NCBI RefSeq assembly: GCF_009362735.1
Contig: NZ_WHNP01000029.1
Coordinates: 1-64,000, forward strand
DNA: 64,000 nucleotides
Direction: 5' to 3'
DNA from: Paraburkholderia franconis
Lineage (GTDB): Bacteria; Pseudomonadota; Gammaproteobacteria; Burkholderiales; Burkholderiaceae
Numbering within the stretch: position 1 is the first letter of the stretch; each line of letters opens with the position of its first letter. The notes under the pieces were generated by a model. It searched no databases. It worked only from the letters and a program-made list of their open reading frames with translations, and was not told the DNA's origin. This document shows positions 1-9,400 of this stretch, piece by piece. Made by a program: the position numbers and the translations under genes.

Positions 1-229
1 TGCGCGGGCGGCCTGTCGCCTGGGTCGACCTCAACGCACGCACACCTCGTCCTCGCCCCCGGGCCTTCGCTCGCAGCTTGTACGCCCACGAACGATGCAT
101 TCCAAACGACGCCGAAACCGCATCGGGATGTTCCCCATCGTTCATCCGCTCAAGTGCCAGCATGCGCATCTCTTCGAGGATGTTGTGCGCCAGACTTCTC
201 CCGTCTCGTTTCACAGTCCGTGGCTCCAT
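1..229 (-). CDS. IS630-family transposase, N-terminal part, cut by window edge
   Basis: Reading the minus strand from an ATG at 229 gives 76 codons without a stop up to the window edge. The product begins MEPRTVKRDG and continues with LEEMRMLALERMNDGEHPDA and FGMHRSWAYKLRAK, followed by an Arg/Gly-rich linker and ALRSTQATGRPR. This is the N-terminal helix-turn-helix region of the IS630-type transposases common in Burkholderia; the DDE catalytic part lies outside the window. Members of this family insert at TA, and a TA follows GTTCCC at about 276, a plausible outer end of the element. The family call comes from remembered sequence character, and the element end is a guess. Confidence 0.75.
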   Translation of the reverse strand, partial: MEPRTVKRDGRSLAHNILEEMRMLALERMNDGEHPDAVSASFGMHRSWAYKLRAKARGRGRGVRALRSTQATGRPR

Positions 230-570
230 CGAGTGACACGACACGATAGATCAGCACTCGTCGAATTTGTTCCCTAACTTACTGACCAATGAGTAATTAG
301 TAAATCGCCCTCTCCCACGTACAACGCTATGCATATAAGATCAAGTAAGCGAACGATACCTGCCGGGTCAACTTCCCCATCTCACACCAAAGGTTCGGGA
401 GCCTCTGAGCGCCTTTGTCTACAATCAAGCGCCGCGACCTAATACCCACCTGATTCAGGGCCGAACCCCTACGTCGTTATATGCCTTGTCCGGCGAAACT
501 GCTGTATGGTCACAAAGAAATGACGTCGAATGCTAGATCGTCCCGCGTAGCAAGTAGTCGCAGTCACAAG
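230..570. other. Non-coding stretch beside the IS630 end
   Basis: No convincing gene is visible on either strand. The first ~45 bases are probably the terminal part of the IS630 element. The remainder is AT-richer than the neighbouring genes and belongs to the upstream region of the DUF2817 gene that starts at 914. Confidence 0.4.
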
Positions 571-596
571 CGTTGCTCCGATTATACGGAGCAACG
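571..596. repeat. Perfect 10-bp inverted repeat with 6-base loop
   Basis: CGTTGCTCCG at 571-580 is mirrored exactly at 587-596 around ATTATA. There is no T-run after it, so an operator or RNA hairpin fits better than a terminator. It lies 3 bases before the palindrome at 599 and about 320 bases before the DUF2817 start. Confidence 0.6.
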
Positions 597-598
597 TT

Positions 599-644
599 CG
601 CAGTTTTTCTGCGTATGCTCTCAATTTCTCGTCAAAAATCTGCG
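599..644. promoter_or_regulatory. Phased pair of CGCAG-N5-CTGCG palindromes upstream of DUF2817 gene
   Basis: The first site, 599-613, is a perfect CGCAG-TTTTT-CTGCG. The second, 630-644, reads CGTCA-AAAAT-CTGCG. The centres (606 and 637) are 31 bp apart, about three helical turns. The same motif and spacing recur at 31210/31241, 31395/31426 and 41759/41790. Palindromes of about 15 bp with an AT-rich centre, repeated on one helix face, are typical of Lrp/AsnC regulators. Assigning them to the Lrp-type gene at 33182-33658 is inference. Confidence 0.6.
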
Positions 645-1379
645 CATTTGTGCACTTTTAGGGATGTTTCCTCAGAACCCAGTTTGTACAAACGCACGCC
701 TCGACCTTGGGACTCGAACACTTGCTGCAGCACAAGTCTTCGCTCTTAGGGTTCCCTAAAAGCAAGAAGCTCACTGCGCAGTGCAGCGGGCTGCGAACGT
801 CCAACTCAATGCCAACGATAATTTGAAATGCCCGATTGTCAGCCAGCACGGATAGTCCTGTAGCTTGCATCCTTGCATTGTTATCGCTAAACCGGGCAAG
901 ATGCGCGTTACAAATGACTGACCAAAGGTTCAAGATGGGCTTCGACAGCGTATATAAGATCCTTCCCGAGGTTTTCTCGCAGAGTTATGTTGAAGCTAGA
1001 GCGAAGTTTCTCGCTATAGCACCCGCAGCCCGGCCATATGCCTGCAGCAGCTTAGGCCCCTCTGGCGAGCCTCTTTACACGGACGTTGCATATTTTGGCG
1101 ACCGGAATGCAAGTCGTCTTTTGATTTTGATCTCCGGCACACACGGTCCTGAAGGATACTCAGGGTCGGCCTCGCAGCTTCTTTTCTTGCGGGCCGGGCT
1201 TCAGGATGCATTGCCCGCATCCACTGCCGTACTCTTAGTCCATGCATTGAATTGTTACGGGTTTGCGTGGGATAGACGCGTTACCGCGGAAGGATGTGAT
1301 CTGAATCCCCCCGGTGTCAGGATAGATGTCGTGTTGTCTGATTCTTAGACATGGTCCGGGGGCGGTAGAATTGGGATGA

Positions 1380-1877
1380 ATGAAACCTTACCCAGAAGAA
1401 CGAAAAGAAGCGCTGGTGCGTCGCATGATGCCGCCGGAGAATGCGCCGGTGTCGGCGCTAGCACGAGAAACGGGGATTACCGAACAGACGTTGTACACGT
1501 GGCGCCGACAGGCGAAAGGACAAGGGCTGGCAGTGCCGGGCGACGGGAAGAACCCCGAAGGATGGTCTTCGGAAGACAAGTTTGCCGTAGTGCTGGAAGC
1601 AGCCCCGCTCAACGCAGCGGAGCTGGCCGAGTATTGTCGTCGCAAAGGTCTATACCCCGAGCAGATCGCCGCGTGGCGGGCTGCTTGTCAAGCAGCCAAC
1701 GCGAATGCTGCCGAGCAGGCGCGCGAGCAGCGTCACCAGTCCAAAGAGGACAAGCAGCGCATCAAGCAGCTCGAGAAGGAATTGCAGCGCAAGGAGAAAG
1801 CCCTGGCGGAAGCGGCGGCGCTGCTGATTCTCAGAAAAAAAGCCCAGGCGGTCTGGGGGGACAAAGAGGACGATTGA
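1380..1877 (+). CDS. IS3-family transposase OrfA
   Basis: This 165-residue protein has an N-terminal helix-turn-helix (ARETGITEQTLYTWRRQAK, about residues 27-45), a middle region rich in AEL/AEYCRRKG, and a C-terminal coiled segment of charged residues (SKEDKQRIKQLEKELQRKEK) typical of the OrfA leucine-zipper part. It binds the element ends and is normally made alone or as an OrfAB fusion. The stop (1875-1877) overlaps a TTG start for OrfB at 1874, so translational coupling is also possible. The start ATG lies about 65 bases inside the left inverted repeat. Confidence 0.85.
   Translation: MKPYPEERKEALVRRMMPPENAPVSALARETGITEQTLYTWRRQAKGQGLAVPGDGKNPEGWSSEDKFAVVLEAAPLNAAELAEYCRRKGLYPEQIAAWRAACQAANANAAEQAREQRHQSKEDKQRIKQLEKELQRKEKALAEAAALLILRKKAQAVWGDKEDD
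1835..1841 (+). other. Probable programmed -1 frameshift site (seven A)
   Basis: In the OrfA frame the codons are AGA AAA AAA GCC, giving the slippery heptamer A-AAA-AAA. A -1 slip here enters the OrfB frame, which reads on as SPGGLGGQRGRLINVPDR. This is the standard way IS3-family elements make the OrfAB fusion transposase. A downstream stimulatory structure was not resolved by eye. Confidence 0.6.
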
Positions 1878-2932
1878 TCAACGTCCCGGATCGCCTGTTG
1901 TGTATATCGTTGATTCGCGAGGCGGTGCAGTCGGGCTGCCGCCTGGAGAAGGCTTGCGAAGAGCTGGGCCTGAGCCTGCGCACATTCCAGCGCTGGGGCC
2001 GAGATGATGGCGCGGTGCGCGCTGATGGCCGAACCACGACCGAGAGGCGGCCGCCGTGCAACAAGCTGAGCGAGGCCGAACGGCAACAGATTCTGGAGGT
2101 GGCCAACAGCGCCGAATTCGCCAGCTTGCCGCCCAGCCAGATCGTGCCCAGCCTGGCGGACCGCGGCGTGTACCTCGCGTCGGAATCGAGCTTTTACCGT
2201 GTGCTGCACAGCGCGTCGCAGCAGCATCACCGGGGTCGTGCGCGCCAGCCCTCGACGCGCGTGGTCACCAGCCATTGTGCGACGGAGCCGAATCAGGTCT
2301 GGTCGTGGGACATTACGTGGCTGCCTGCGGCGATCAAAGGGAAGTACTACTACTGGTACATGATGCTCGATGTGTTCAGCCGCAAGATCGTGGGTCACGA
2401 AGTGCAGGAAGCGGAGTCTGCTGAACTTGCTGCGTTGCTGATGCGGCGTGCGAGTCTCGCAGAGGGCCTGGCGGGACGTCCGCTGGTGCTGCATTCGGAC
2501 AATGGCAGCGCGATGAAGGGCGCGACGATGCTCGCCACACTGGAAAACCTGGGCGTGATGGCCTCGTTTAGCCGACCGCGCGTGAGCAACGACAACCCGT
2601 ACGCAGAGGCGCTGTTTCGCACGTGCAAGTATCGGCCCGACTATCCGCGCAAGGCATTCGCGAGTCTTGAAGAGGCGCGCGCCTGGACGCAGCAGTTTGT
2701 GCGTTGGTACAACCACGAGCATAAACACAGCGGCCTGAAATTCGTCACGCCGGCGCAGCGTCATAGCGGCGTCGCCACTGCGGTGCTGGCACAACGGGAA
2801 GTCTTGTACGCTCAGGCCAAGGCACGCAATCCGCAGCGTTGGTCCCGCTCGACTCGCAATTGGGAATTGAAGGATGAAGTCTGGCTCAATCCGGAGCGGA
2901 TGCCGCCGGTCGAATTAAAGCAGTGCGCGTGA
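1874..2932 (+). CDS. IS3-family transposase OrfB (DDE integrase domain)
   Basis: OrfB is in the -1 frame relative to OrfA and is reached by frameshift near 1835 or from TTG at 1874. It starts with a second helix-turn-helix (ACEELGLSLRTFQRWGR), then an HTH_21-like region (LPPSQIVPSLADRGVYLASE), then the integrase core. The DDE residues are visible in context: Asp in VWSWDITWLP, Asp in LVLHSDNGSAMKG, and Glu in NPYAEALFRTCKYRP. The C terminus (WYNHEHKHSGLKFVTPAQRH) is typical of the family. No stop or missing motif was seen, so it looks functional. Confidence 0.88.
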   Translation: MINVPDRLLCISLIREAVQSGCRLEKACEELGLSLRTFQRWGRDDGAVRADGRTTTERRPPCNKLSEAERQQILEVANSAEFASLPPSQIVPSLADRGVYLASESSFYRVLHSASQQHHRGRARQPSTRVVTSHCATEPNQVWSWDITWLPAAIKGKYYYWYMMLDVFSRKIVGHEVQEAESAELAALLMRRASLAEGLAGRPLVLHSDNGSAMKGATMLATLENLGVMASFSRPRVSNDNPYAEALFRTCKYRPDYPRKAFASLEEARAWTQQFVRWYNHEHKHSGLKFVTPAQRHSGVATAVLAQREVLYAQAKARNPQRWSRSTRNWELKDEVWLNPERMPPVELKQCA

Positions 2933-3739
2933 AGTGACACGACAACTATGTTGACAAACACCGAATCGCAACTTCGTCGATTATTCTCGGCCCACTCCGA
3001 CGAATCCTGGCTACACCGAGTTAGCCGAGCACCTTGTGCCACCAGATTTGACCGAAGACACGATTCGGCGCGCCGATGACGCAATTTCTGCATTTCGCAA
3101 ACTGCACGGTGAGCTGAAATTTGATGAGGCGCGGAAGTCTGGGCAGTACACTCACCCAGAGGGCGTTTTCTATGGCGGGTCTGGTCCTACTGAGGCTCGA
3201 CAGACACTCGAGCAAATCGTGAAGGACTTCGATATCGCAGGTCGTGAAAGTGTGATCATCGTCGACTACCACACCGGACTTGGTCCGTACGGCTACGGCG
3301 AACTGCAGTCCGAACAGCCATCAGGCATCGCGGGTTTTCAGAGGGCCGTCAGCGTATTCGGACCGTCTGTAACGTCTCCGGATCTCGGAACATCATCGTC
3401 GGTAGTAGTGCGCGGCACACAGGATGAATTGTGGCAACGAATCCTCGGGGATCGGCATACGTACGTGGCATTGGAATTCGGTACTTACGGCGCAGAGCGC
3501 GGAAGGGAAGTCATTCGAAACGATCACTGGCTCTATCGCTATCGACGGGACGAAATTAATCTCGAACTTGGGGTCCGGATTCGCCAAGAGGCGAAACTTC
3601 ACTACAATCCTGAGGCAAACGACTGGAAGGAAATGGTGCTTTGTCGCTCACACCAAGTCCATCGACAAGCCATGAACGCGCTTACCTGAGAGGCTCGCGC
3701 CAAGGCCTACCAGCTCACTGACAGATCCCGATTAGTGAA

Positions 3740-5263
3740 TCAGACCATCGTCACTGGGATCTTACCGATCTTCGCTTGCCACTCCTTCGGTCCCGTCTGG
3801 TGAACAGACGTGCCGTTCGAATCGACAGCTACCGTGACCGGCATGTCCTGCACGTCGAATTCATAGATGGCTTCCATGCCGAGGTCTTCGAATGCGAGTA
3901 CCTTCGCGCTGCGGATCGCCTTCGACACGAGATACGCCGCGCCGCCCACGGCCATCAGATATGCGGCCTTGTGCTTCCTTATCGCCTCGATCGCGACGGG
4001 GCCGCGCTCGGCCTTGCCGATCATCGAGATCAGGCCGGTTTGCGCGAGCATCGTTTCCGTGAACTTGTCCATGCGTGTGGCGGTGGTCGGGCCTGCCGGG
4101 CCGACGGCTTCGTCGCGCACCGGATCGACGGGGCCGACGTAGTAGATCACGCGATTGGTGAAGTCGACGGGCAGCTTTTCGCCCTTGGCGAGCATGTCGG
4201 CGATACGCTGGTGCGCGGCATCGCGGCCCGTCAACATCTTGCCCGACAGCAGCAGCGTCTGACCCGGCGCCCACGATGCGACTTCTTCCGGCGTCAGCGT
4301 GTTCAGGTCGACGCGCCTGCTCGTTTCCGTGTTCGGCTCCCATGTGACCTTCGGCCATGCGTCGAGGGGCGGCGGCGTGAGCTTCGCGACGCCCGCGCCG
4401 TCCAGCGTGAAATGCGCGTGGCGCGTCGCCGCGCAGTTCGGGATGATCGCGACCGGCTTTGATGCCGCGTGCGTCGGGGCAGCCATGATCTTCACGTCGA
4501 GGACGGTTGCGAGACCGCCCAGACCCTGCGCGCCGATACCGAGCGCGTTGACCTTCTCGTGCAGCTCGATACGCAGTTCTTCGATCCAGTCCTGCGGGCC
4601 GCGCGCGATGACGTCCTGAATGTCGATTGGGTCCATCAGCGATTCCTTCGCCATGACCATCGCCTTTTCAGCCGTGCCGCCGATACCGATGCCGAGCATG
4701 CCCGGCGGACACCAGCCCGCGCCCATCGTCGGCACGGTCTTCAGGATCCAGTCGACGATCGAATCCGACGGATTCAGCATCGCGAATTTCGACTTGTTCT
4801 CGGAGCCGCCGCCCTTCGCCGCGACCTGCACGTCGACGGTGTTACCCGGCACGATCTCGTAGTGGATCACGGCGGGCGTGTTGTCCTTCGTGTTCTTGCG
4901 GCCGCCTTCGGGCGGCGACACGATCGACGCGCGCAGCACGTTGTCCGGGTTCAGGTAACCGCGGCGCACGCCTTCGTTGATCATGTCGGTGACGCTCATG
5001 GTGGCGCCGTCCCAGCGCACGTCCATGCCGACCTTCACGAACACCGTGACAATGCCCGTGTCCTGGCAGATCGGGCGCTTGCCTTCGGCGCACATGCGGC
5101 TGTTGGTCAGGATCTGCGCAATGGCGTCCTTCGCGGCCGGGCTCTCTTCGAGCTCGTACGCGCGGCCGAGCGCCTCGATGTAGTCGAGCGGGTGGTAATA
5201 GCTGATGTACTGCAGCGAGTCCGCAATACTCTGGATCAGCTCTTCCTGTTTGATGACGGTCAT
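3740..5263 (-). CDS. fumA: Class I fumarate hydratase (iron-sulfur)
   Basis: This 507-residue, single-chain class I fumarase catalyses reversible hydration of fumarate to malate in the TCA cycle and needs a [4Fe-4S] cluster. Three cluster-type cysteines are visible in RPICQDTG, GAGWCPPGM and IPNCAATRH. The N-terminal alpha-like domain and C-terminal beta-like domain (LLSGKMLTGRDAAHQRI, YYVGPVDPV, GPTTATRMD, KAERGP) are both complete. Codon use is strongly GC-biased, like a well-expressed housekeeping gene. It is single and minus-strand, separated from its neighbours. The start is the first ATG of the frame, with only a weak Shine-Dalgarno. Confidence 0.95.
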   Translation of the reverse strand: MTVIKQEELIQSIADSLQYISYYHPLDYIEALGRAYELEESPAAKDAIAQILTNSRMCAEGKRPICQDTGIVTVFVKVGMDVRWDGATMSVTDMINEGVRRGYLNPDNVLRASIVSPPEGGRKNTKDNTPAVIHYEIVPGNTVDVQVAAKGGGSENKSKFAMLNPSDSIVDWILKTVPTMGAGWCPPGMLGIGIGGTAEKAMVMAKESLMDPIDIQDVIARGPQDWIEELRIELHEKVNALGIGAQGLGGLATVLDVKIMAAPTHAASKPVAIIPNCAATRHAHFTLDGAGVAKLTPPPLDAWPKVTWEPNTETSRRVDLNTLTPEEVASWAPGQTLLLSGKMLTGRDAAHQRIADMLAKGEKLPVDFTNRVIYYVGPVDPVRDEAVGPAGPTTATRMDKFTETMLAQTGLISMIGKAERGPVAIEAIRKHKAAYLMAVGGAAYLVSKAIRSAKVLAFEDLGMEAIYEFDVQDMPVTVAVDSNGTSVHQTGPKEWQAKIGKIPVTMV

Positions 5264-5903
5264 GGCAAGTCACTCGTGATGTCGCCTCGGCGCGTCTGCG
5301 AACTCATGAACCAGGTCGACATCCCGACACAAGCGCTGCAGGCTTCAACGAAGCATCTATAAATTGTATCGCGCAAGGCTTTGAATGAGTTTCGAAGCCT
5401 GGCAACGCCGCTGCGCAGATTTGAAAACTCGAAAACGGCGAAGGCGGCTATCCCGCGATCGCCGCAATTGATGGTCTGTGCGTCGGCGGAGGATAGACGC
5501 ACCATAATCCAAGACCGTGTCGAAAGAAGACTATAGCGAATGTACTCGACGAACCTACGACCTCGACCCTTACAACGCGCCACGGCATGTCTCGCGATTT
5601 CGGCAGCCGTTTGACCCTCAAGATCTCATTGGAGCCAAGCCAAGCGTGCGCAAGAACACTCAGAGAGTCGGCATGAAGTTTCATCGTTTCCTCGATTGCT
5701 CATTCGTTCCCACCGGTTGCGGCATGGGTGGGTATGCAGCGAATTGCGCGTCGGGCGCTATTGAATCGAACAGTGTTGGAGCCTGCTCAATTCGCTGCCC
5801 TGCGCAACCCTGAACCAATTCCTGCATACATAAATCGCTAGTTGCGGAGTCTTGAAGAGTCAAGCAACGGATTCGTCCCATTCTCAGCAACTCCGGGATT
5901 GGC
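5264..5903. other. 640-bp gap without a recognisable gene
   Basis: The segment between fumarase and the small HAD-like gene has only short, unrelated open frames on both strands with no domain signal. It probably contains the fumarase promoter close to 5264-5400. Nothing else can be supported. Confidence 0.4.
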
Positions 5904-6320
5904 TCACCACGCATCCCTTTCCTCAGGAACGTCCAGATGCCAATGTCGACTGATCCCTGCGTCCTTAGCAGCTATTGCATCGACTTCGTTGCATATAATT
6001 GCTATCGCACACTCTGCGGATACGCCTAGATATAAAAGTGCCCGCTCCATCAGAGGAAGCTCTGACAAACCCAAGCCGTCGCAGGGAACGACCACGGAAA
6101 AGATCTTGATGAAGTCCCTAGTGAATGCTTTCTCACAAGCCACCACGACATTGTGAGAAACCATTCCACTAACCAAGGCCAACTTGATTCCTTTTTGCAC
6201 TGCCCCATCAATAGCAGCGTTAATATCGTCCCGGATCGTGACCAATCTGACGGATTTTGGCTCAGCAACTGAGTCGATCAGGACGTCGTCCAGACATAAA
6301 ATGAAGGCCTCGACCGACAT
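5904..6320 (-). CDS. Small HAD-superfamily hydrolase-like protein
   Basis: The 138-residue product starts MSVEAFILCLDDVLIDS. LDDVLIDS resembles HAD motif I (DxDxxxxDS), but the first Asp of the usual DxD is offset. KLALVSGM resembles motif II (the S/T region). A motif III lysine and a motif IV acidic pair are not clear; the nearest acidic segment is CNEVDAIAAKDAG near the C terminus, which imitates the GDS..D..AA..AG pattern with CNEVD in place of GDS. It is much shorter than normal HAD enzymes (about 200-250 residues) and has no cap domain. It could be a degenerate phosphatase, a regulatory HAD-like protein or a decaying gene. It lies upstream-distal to pyruvate carboxylase on the same strand. 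Confidence 0.5.
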   Translation of the reverse strand: MSVEAFILCLDDVLIDSVAEPKSVRLVTIRDDINAAIDGAVQKGIKLALVSGMVSHNVVVACEKAFTRDFIKIFSVVVPCDGLGLSELPLMERALLYLGVSAECAIAIICNEVDAIAAKDAGISRHWHLDVPEERDAW

Positions 6321-6403
6321 GACGTCGTCTCCTCTTTTGGCAGCCTGCGAGTCGTCAGAACCCTAAATCGGGGCGTCGAAGTACCGAATTCTCAAGCGCC
6401 CAC

Positions 6404-9400
6404 CTAAGCAACTTCAGGCCACTTTTTCAACTCAACGAGCAGTTGCTTTGCTGCCACGCGGTCGCCTGGGTGGACGTGAATTGCGGCGACTTCATACTCC
6501 CCATCGGCCGTGATGTTCGTCTCCATCTTCATGGCCTCCATGGCAATCAACAGGCTGCCGGCGGAGATTCTCTGCCCGAGTTGAACCGCCACCGTTACGA
6601 TTGAACCAGGCATCGGTGCGGCGACATGCAGCGGATTTAACGGGTCCGCAACCGGCCTGCCAGCGCGCGCCACAATAGCTTCAGAGCGCACGCGCGGCTC
6701 AATTAGCGTGGTCCGCGACTGCCCGTTCAACTCAAACTGGACTTTGACCATGCCATCCTCGACATCGGTGTGCTGTCCCTGCAGTGACACAAGCAGTGTC
6801 TTTCCGGCATCGAGATCTATGGCTACTTCTTCCTGCGGCTGCAACCCATACAGGAAAGCTGAAGTGGGAAGCACTGAAGTGTCGCTGTATGCCTGCAGAT
6901 GTGCGTGGTATTCGGCCGTCTGCTTCGGGTACATCAGGTACGAAGCGAGTTGCCGGTCGTCGAGCGGTAGCTCGCAGGCGGCCTCGCCGTGCGCACGCGC
7001 CACTTCCAGGTCGACAGCCGGAATCTGATCCCCGGGCCGGTAAGGCGAAGGCGCGTCGCCCCGCAAGACCTTGCGAGACAGTTCCGCCGGGAAGCCGTCG
7101 GGCGGGAAGCCGAGTTCGCCCTTGAACAACGACACGACCGATTCCGGAAAAGCGATTTCCTTGGAGGGATCGCACACATCAGCCGCCTTCACGTCATTGG
7201 CCACGATCATCAAGGCCATATCGCCGACCACCTTGGAGGTCGGTGTTACCTTGACGATATCGCCAAACATCCGGTTGACGTCCGCATACGCACGCGACAC
7301 TTCTGTCCACCGATGTTCGATCCCAAGCGAGCGTGCCTGCTCCCGCAGGTTCGTGTACTGACCACCAGGCATTTCGTGACGGTAGACATCCGCCGTTCCC
7401 GCTCGAATCTCCGATTCGAACGGTGCATAGTAGCGACGCACGCCCTCCCAGTACATTGACGCCTCGTGTAGGCGTTCGAGACTGAGCCCGGGATCGCGTG
7501 AGCTACCGGCCAGCGCAGCGACAATGCTCGACAGATTCGGCTGCGACGTGAGGCCGCTCATCGCGTCGAGCGCGCCATCGACCGCATCGCAGCCGGCATT
7601 GATCGCGGCGAGTGCCGACGCGGCCGAAATTCCACTGGTGTCATGCGTATGGAAATGAACGGGCAGGCCCGTCTCTTCCTTGAGGGCCTTCACGAGCGCC
7701 GCAGCCGCCTGCGGACGGCAGATGCCCGCCATATCCTTGATGCCGAGAATATGCACGCCTGCTTGTTGCAGTTCCCGCGCGATGCCGACGTAGTACTTCA
7801 GGTCATACTTCGGACGCGAAGCGTCGAACAAATCACCCGTATAGCAAATCGCACCCTCACACAGTGCTCCGCTGTCGCGTACGGCATCGATTGCCACGCG
7901 CATGTTGCGCACCCAGTTCAGGGAATCGAACACACGGAACACGTCGACGCCTGCACCTGCAGCCTGCTGCACGAAAAAGCGAACGACATTGTCCGCATAG
8001 TTCGTGTAGCCCACTGCATTCGAACCGCGCAATAGCATCTGGAAAAGAATATTGGGTACCCGCTCACGCAACTGCGTAAGGCGCTCCCAAGGGTCTTCCT
8101 TGAGGAAGCGCAGCGCCACGTCGAAGGTCGCGCCACCCCAGCACTCCATCGAAAAGAGCTGTGGCAACTCGCGCGCATAGAACGGTGCGATCGGCAGCAT
8201 GTCGGCAGTACGCATTCGCGTGGCAAACAGCGACTGGTGCGCATCGCGCATCGTCGTGTCGGTCAGCAGCACCTGCTTTTGGTCGAGCATCCACTGCGCA
8301 AATTTCTCGGCACCCAGTTCGTGCAAGCGATCTCGCGTACCCGCAGGCATGGGGCTCGCTGTGTCCACTTTCGGCATGACGGGTCGTGGTAGCGGCAACG
8401 CGGGCAGCGACCGGCCAGTCATTTCCGGATGTCCATTGACGCTTATGTCGCCGAGGTAGCGCAGCAGCTTGGTCGCACGGTCTCGACGTTTCGTGAAAGC
8501 CAGCAGCTCAGGTGTCAGGTCGATGAAGCGCGTCGTGACATCGCCTCGCCCGAAGGACGGGTGATTGATGACGTTCTCGAGAAACTGCAGGTTCGATGCG
8601 ACCCCACGAATACGGAATTCCCGCAGCGCCCGGTCCATCCGCCGGATCGAATCGGCTGCCGTGGGCGCCCATGTGGTTACCTTAACCAGCAACGAATCAT
8701 AATACGGCGTAATCACCGCGCCGCCATAGGCTGTACCGGCGTCGAGCCGCACACCGAAGCCCGCAGCACTCCGGTACGCGGTCAACCGTCCATAGTCAGG
8801 CAGAAAGCCATTGTCAGGATCCTCGGTCGTGATCCGGCACTGAAGCGCATGGCCGTTAAGCGGAATCTCCGCCTGCGCCGGCACCCCTGCCGCGCGGGTG
8901 CTGACTGCGCCGTCCGGATCGAGCACATCTTCGGTCAGTCCAATCGCGCCACCCTCGGTAATGCGGATCTGAGCCTTGACGATGTCGACGCCGGTAATCA
9001 TCTCGGTGACCGTGTGTTCCACCTGGATGCGCGGATTGACCTCGATGAAGTAGAACTTGCCGGAGTCCGCATCCATCAGGAACTCGACGGTGCCCGCGTG
9101 AGTGTAGCCGACGGCGCGCATCAACCGCAGCGCGGATTCACAGAGCGCCGCGCGACCCGCATGATCGAGATACGGCGCGGGAGCGCGCTCGACGACCTTC
9201 TGGTTGCGTCGTTGCACCGTACAGTCACGTTCATAGAGATGCACGAGCTTGCCGTGAGTGTCTCCTAGCACCTGAACTTCGACATGGCGCGCGTTGCGCA
9301 CCAGCTTTTCCACATAGACTTCGTCGTTACCGAACGCGCCAAGCGCTTCCCGCCGGGCCGCGGCAAGCGCGCCTTCAAGGTCCTGCTCGCTTTCGAGCAC

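Larger units (their letters stand above)
1308..2962 (+). mobile_element. IS3-family insertion sequence with 5-bp target duplication
   Basis: The element carries orfA and orfB with a frameshift window. Its ends contain imperfect inverted repeats: TGTCAGGATAGATGTCGTGT from 1315 matches the complement of the right end, TGTCAACATAGTTGTCGTGT, read from 2956. GAATC occurs at 1303-1307 and again at 2963-2967, which fits a target-site duplication because deleting 1308-2967 restores the host gene in frame. The repeats start 7 bases inside the inferred left edge, so the exact outer ends are uncertain by several bases. Both transposase frames look intact, so the element may still be active. Confidence 0.8.
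914..3689 (+). pseudogene. DUF2817 / M14-like metallohydrolase interrupted by an IS3-family element
   Basis: The N-terminal part (914 to about 1307) reads MTDQRFKMGFDSVY and includes the family segment LISGTHGPEGYSGSASQLLF and ends in EGCDLN. The C-terminal part resumes after the insertion with NRNFVDYSRPTPTNPGY and runs to the stop at 3689, including DYHTGLGPYGYGE. Removing 1308-2967 (element plus one copy of GAATC) restores one open frame of 371 codons across the DLN-RNFVD motif. DUF2817 belongs to the zinc carboxypeptidase/deacylase superfamily (M14, AspA/AstE relatives), so the intact protein was probably a cytoplasmic hydrolase of a small acylated amino compound. The catalytic domain is split, so the gene should be inactive. 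The upstream region carries the phased palindromes also seen at the ABC, aminotransferase and AraC genes. Confidence 0.85.

Noticed and set aside
1733..2794. 353-codon minus-strand frame opposite the transposase
   Set aside because: OrfB is intact on the plus strand with its DDE residues; the opposite frame is very Arg/His-rich and has no motif.
3776..5362. Long open frames on the plus strand opposite fumarase
   Set aside because: They are shadow frames of the GC-rich fumarase gene: rich in Arg, His and Asp, no domain pattern, and fumarase itself is complete on the other strand.
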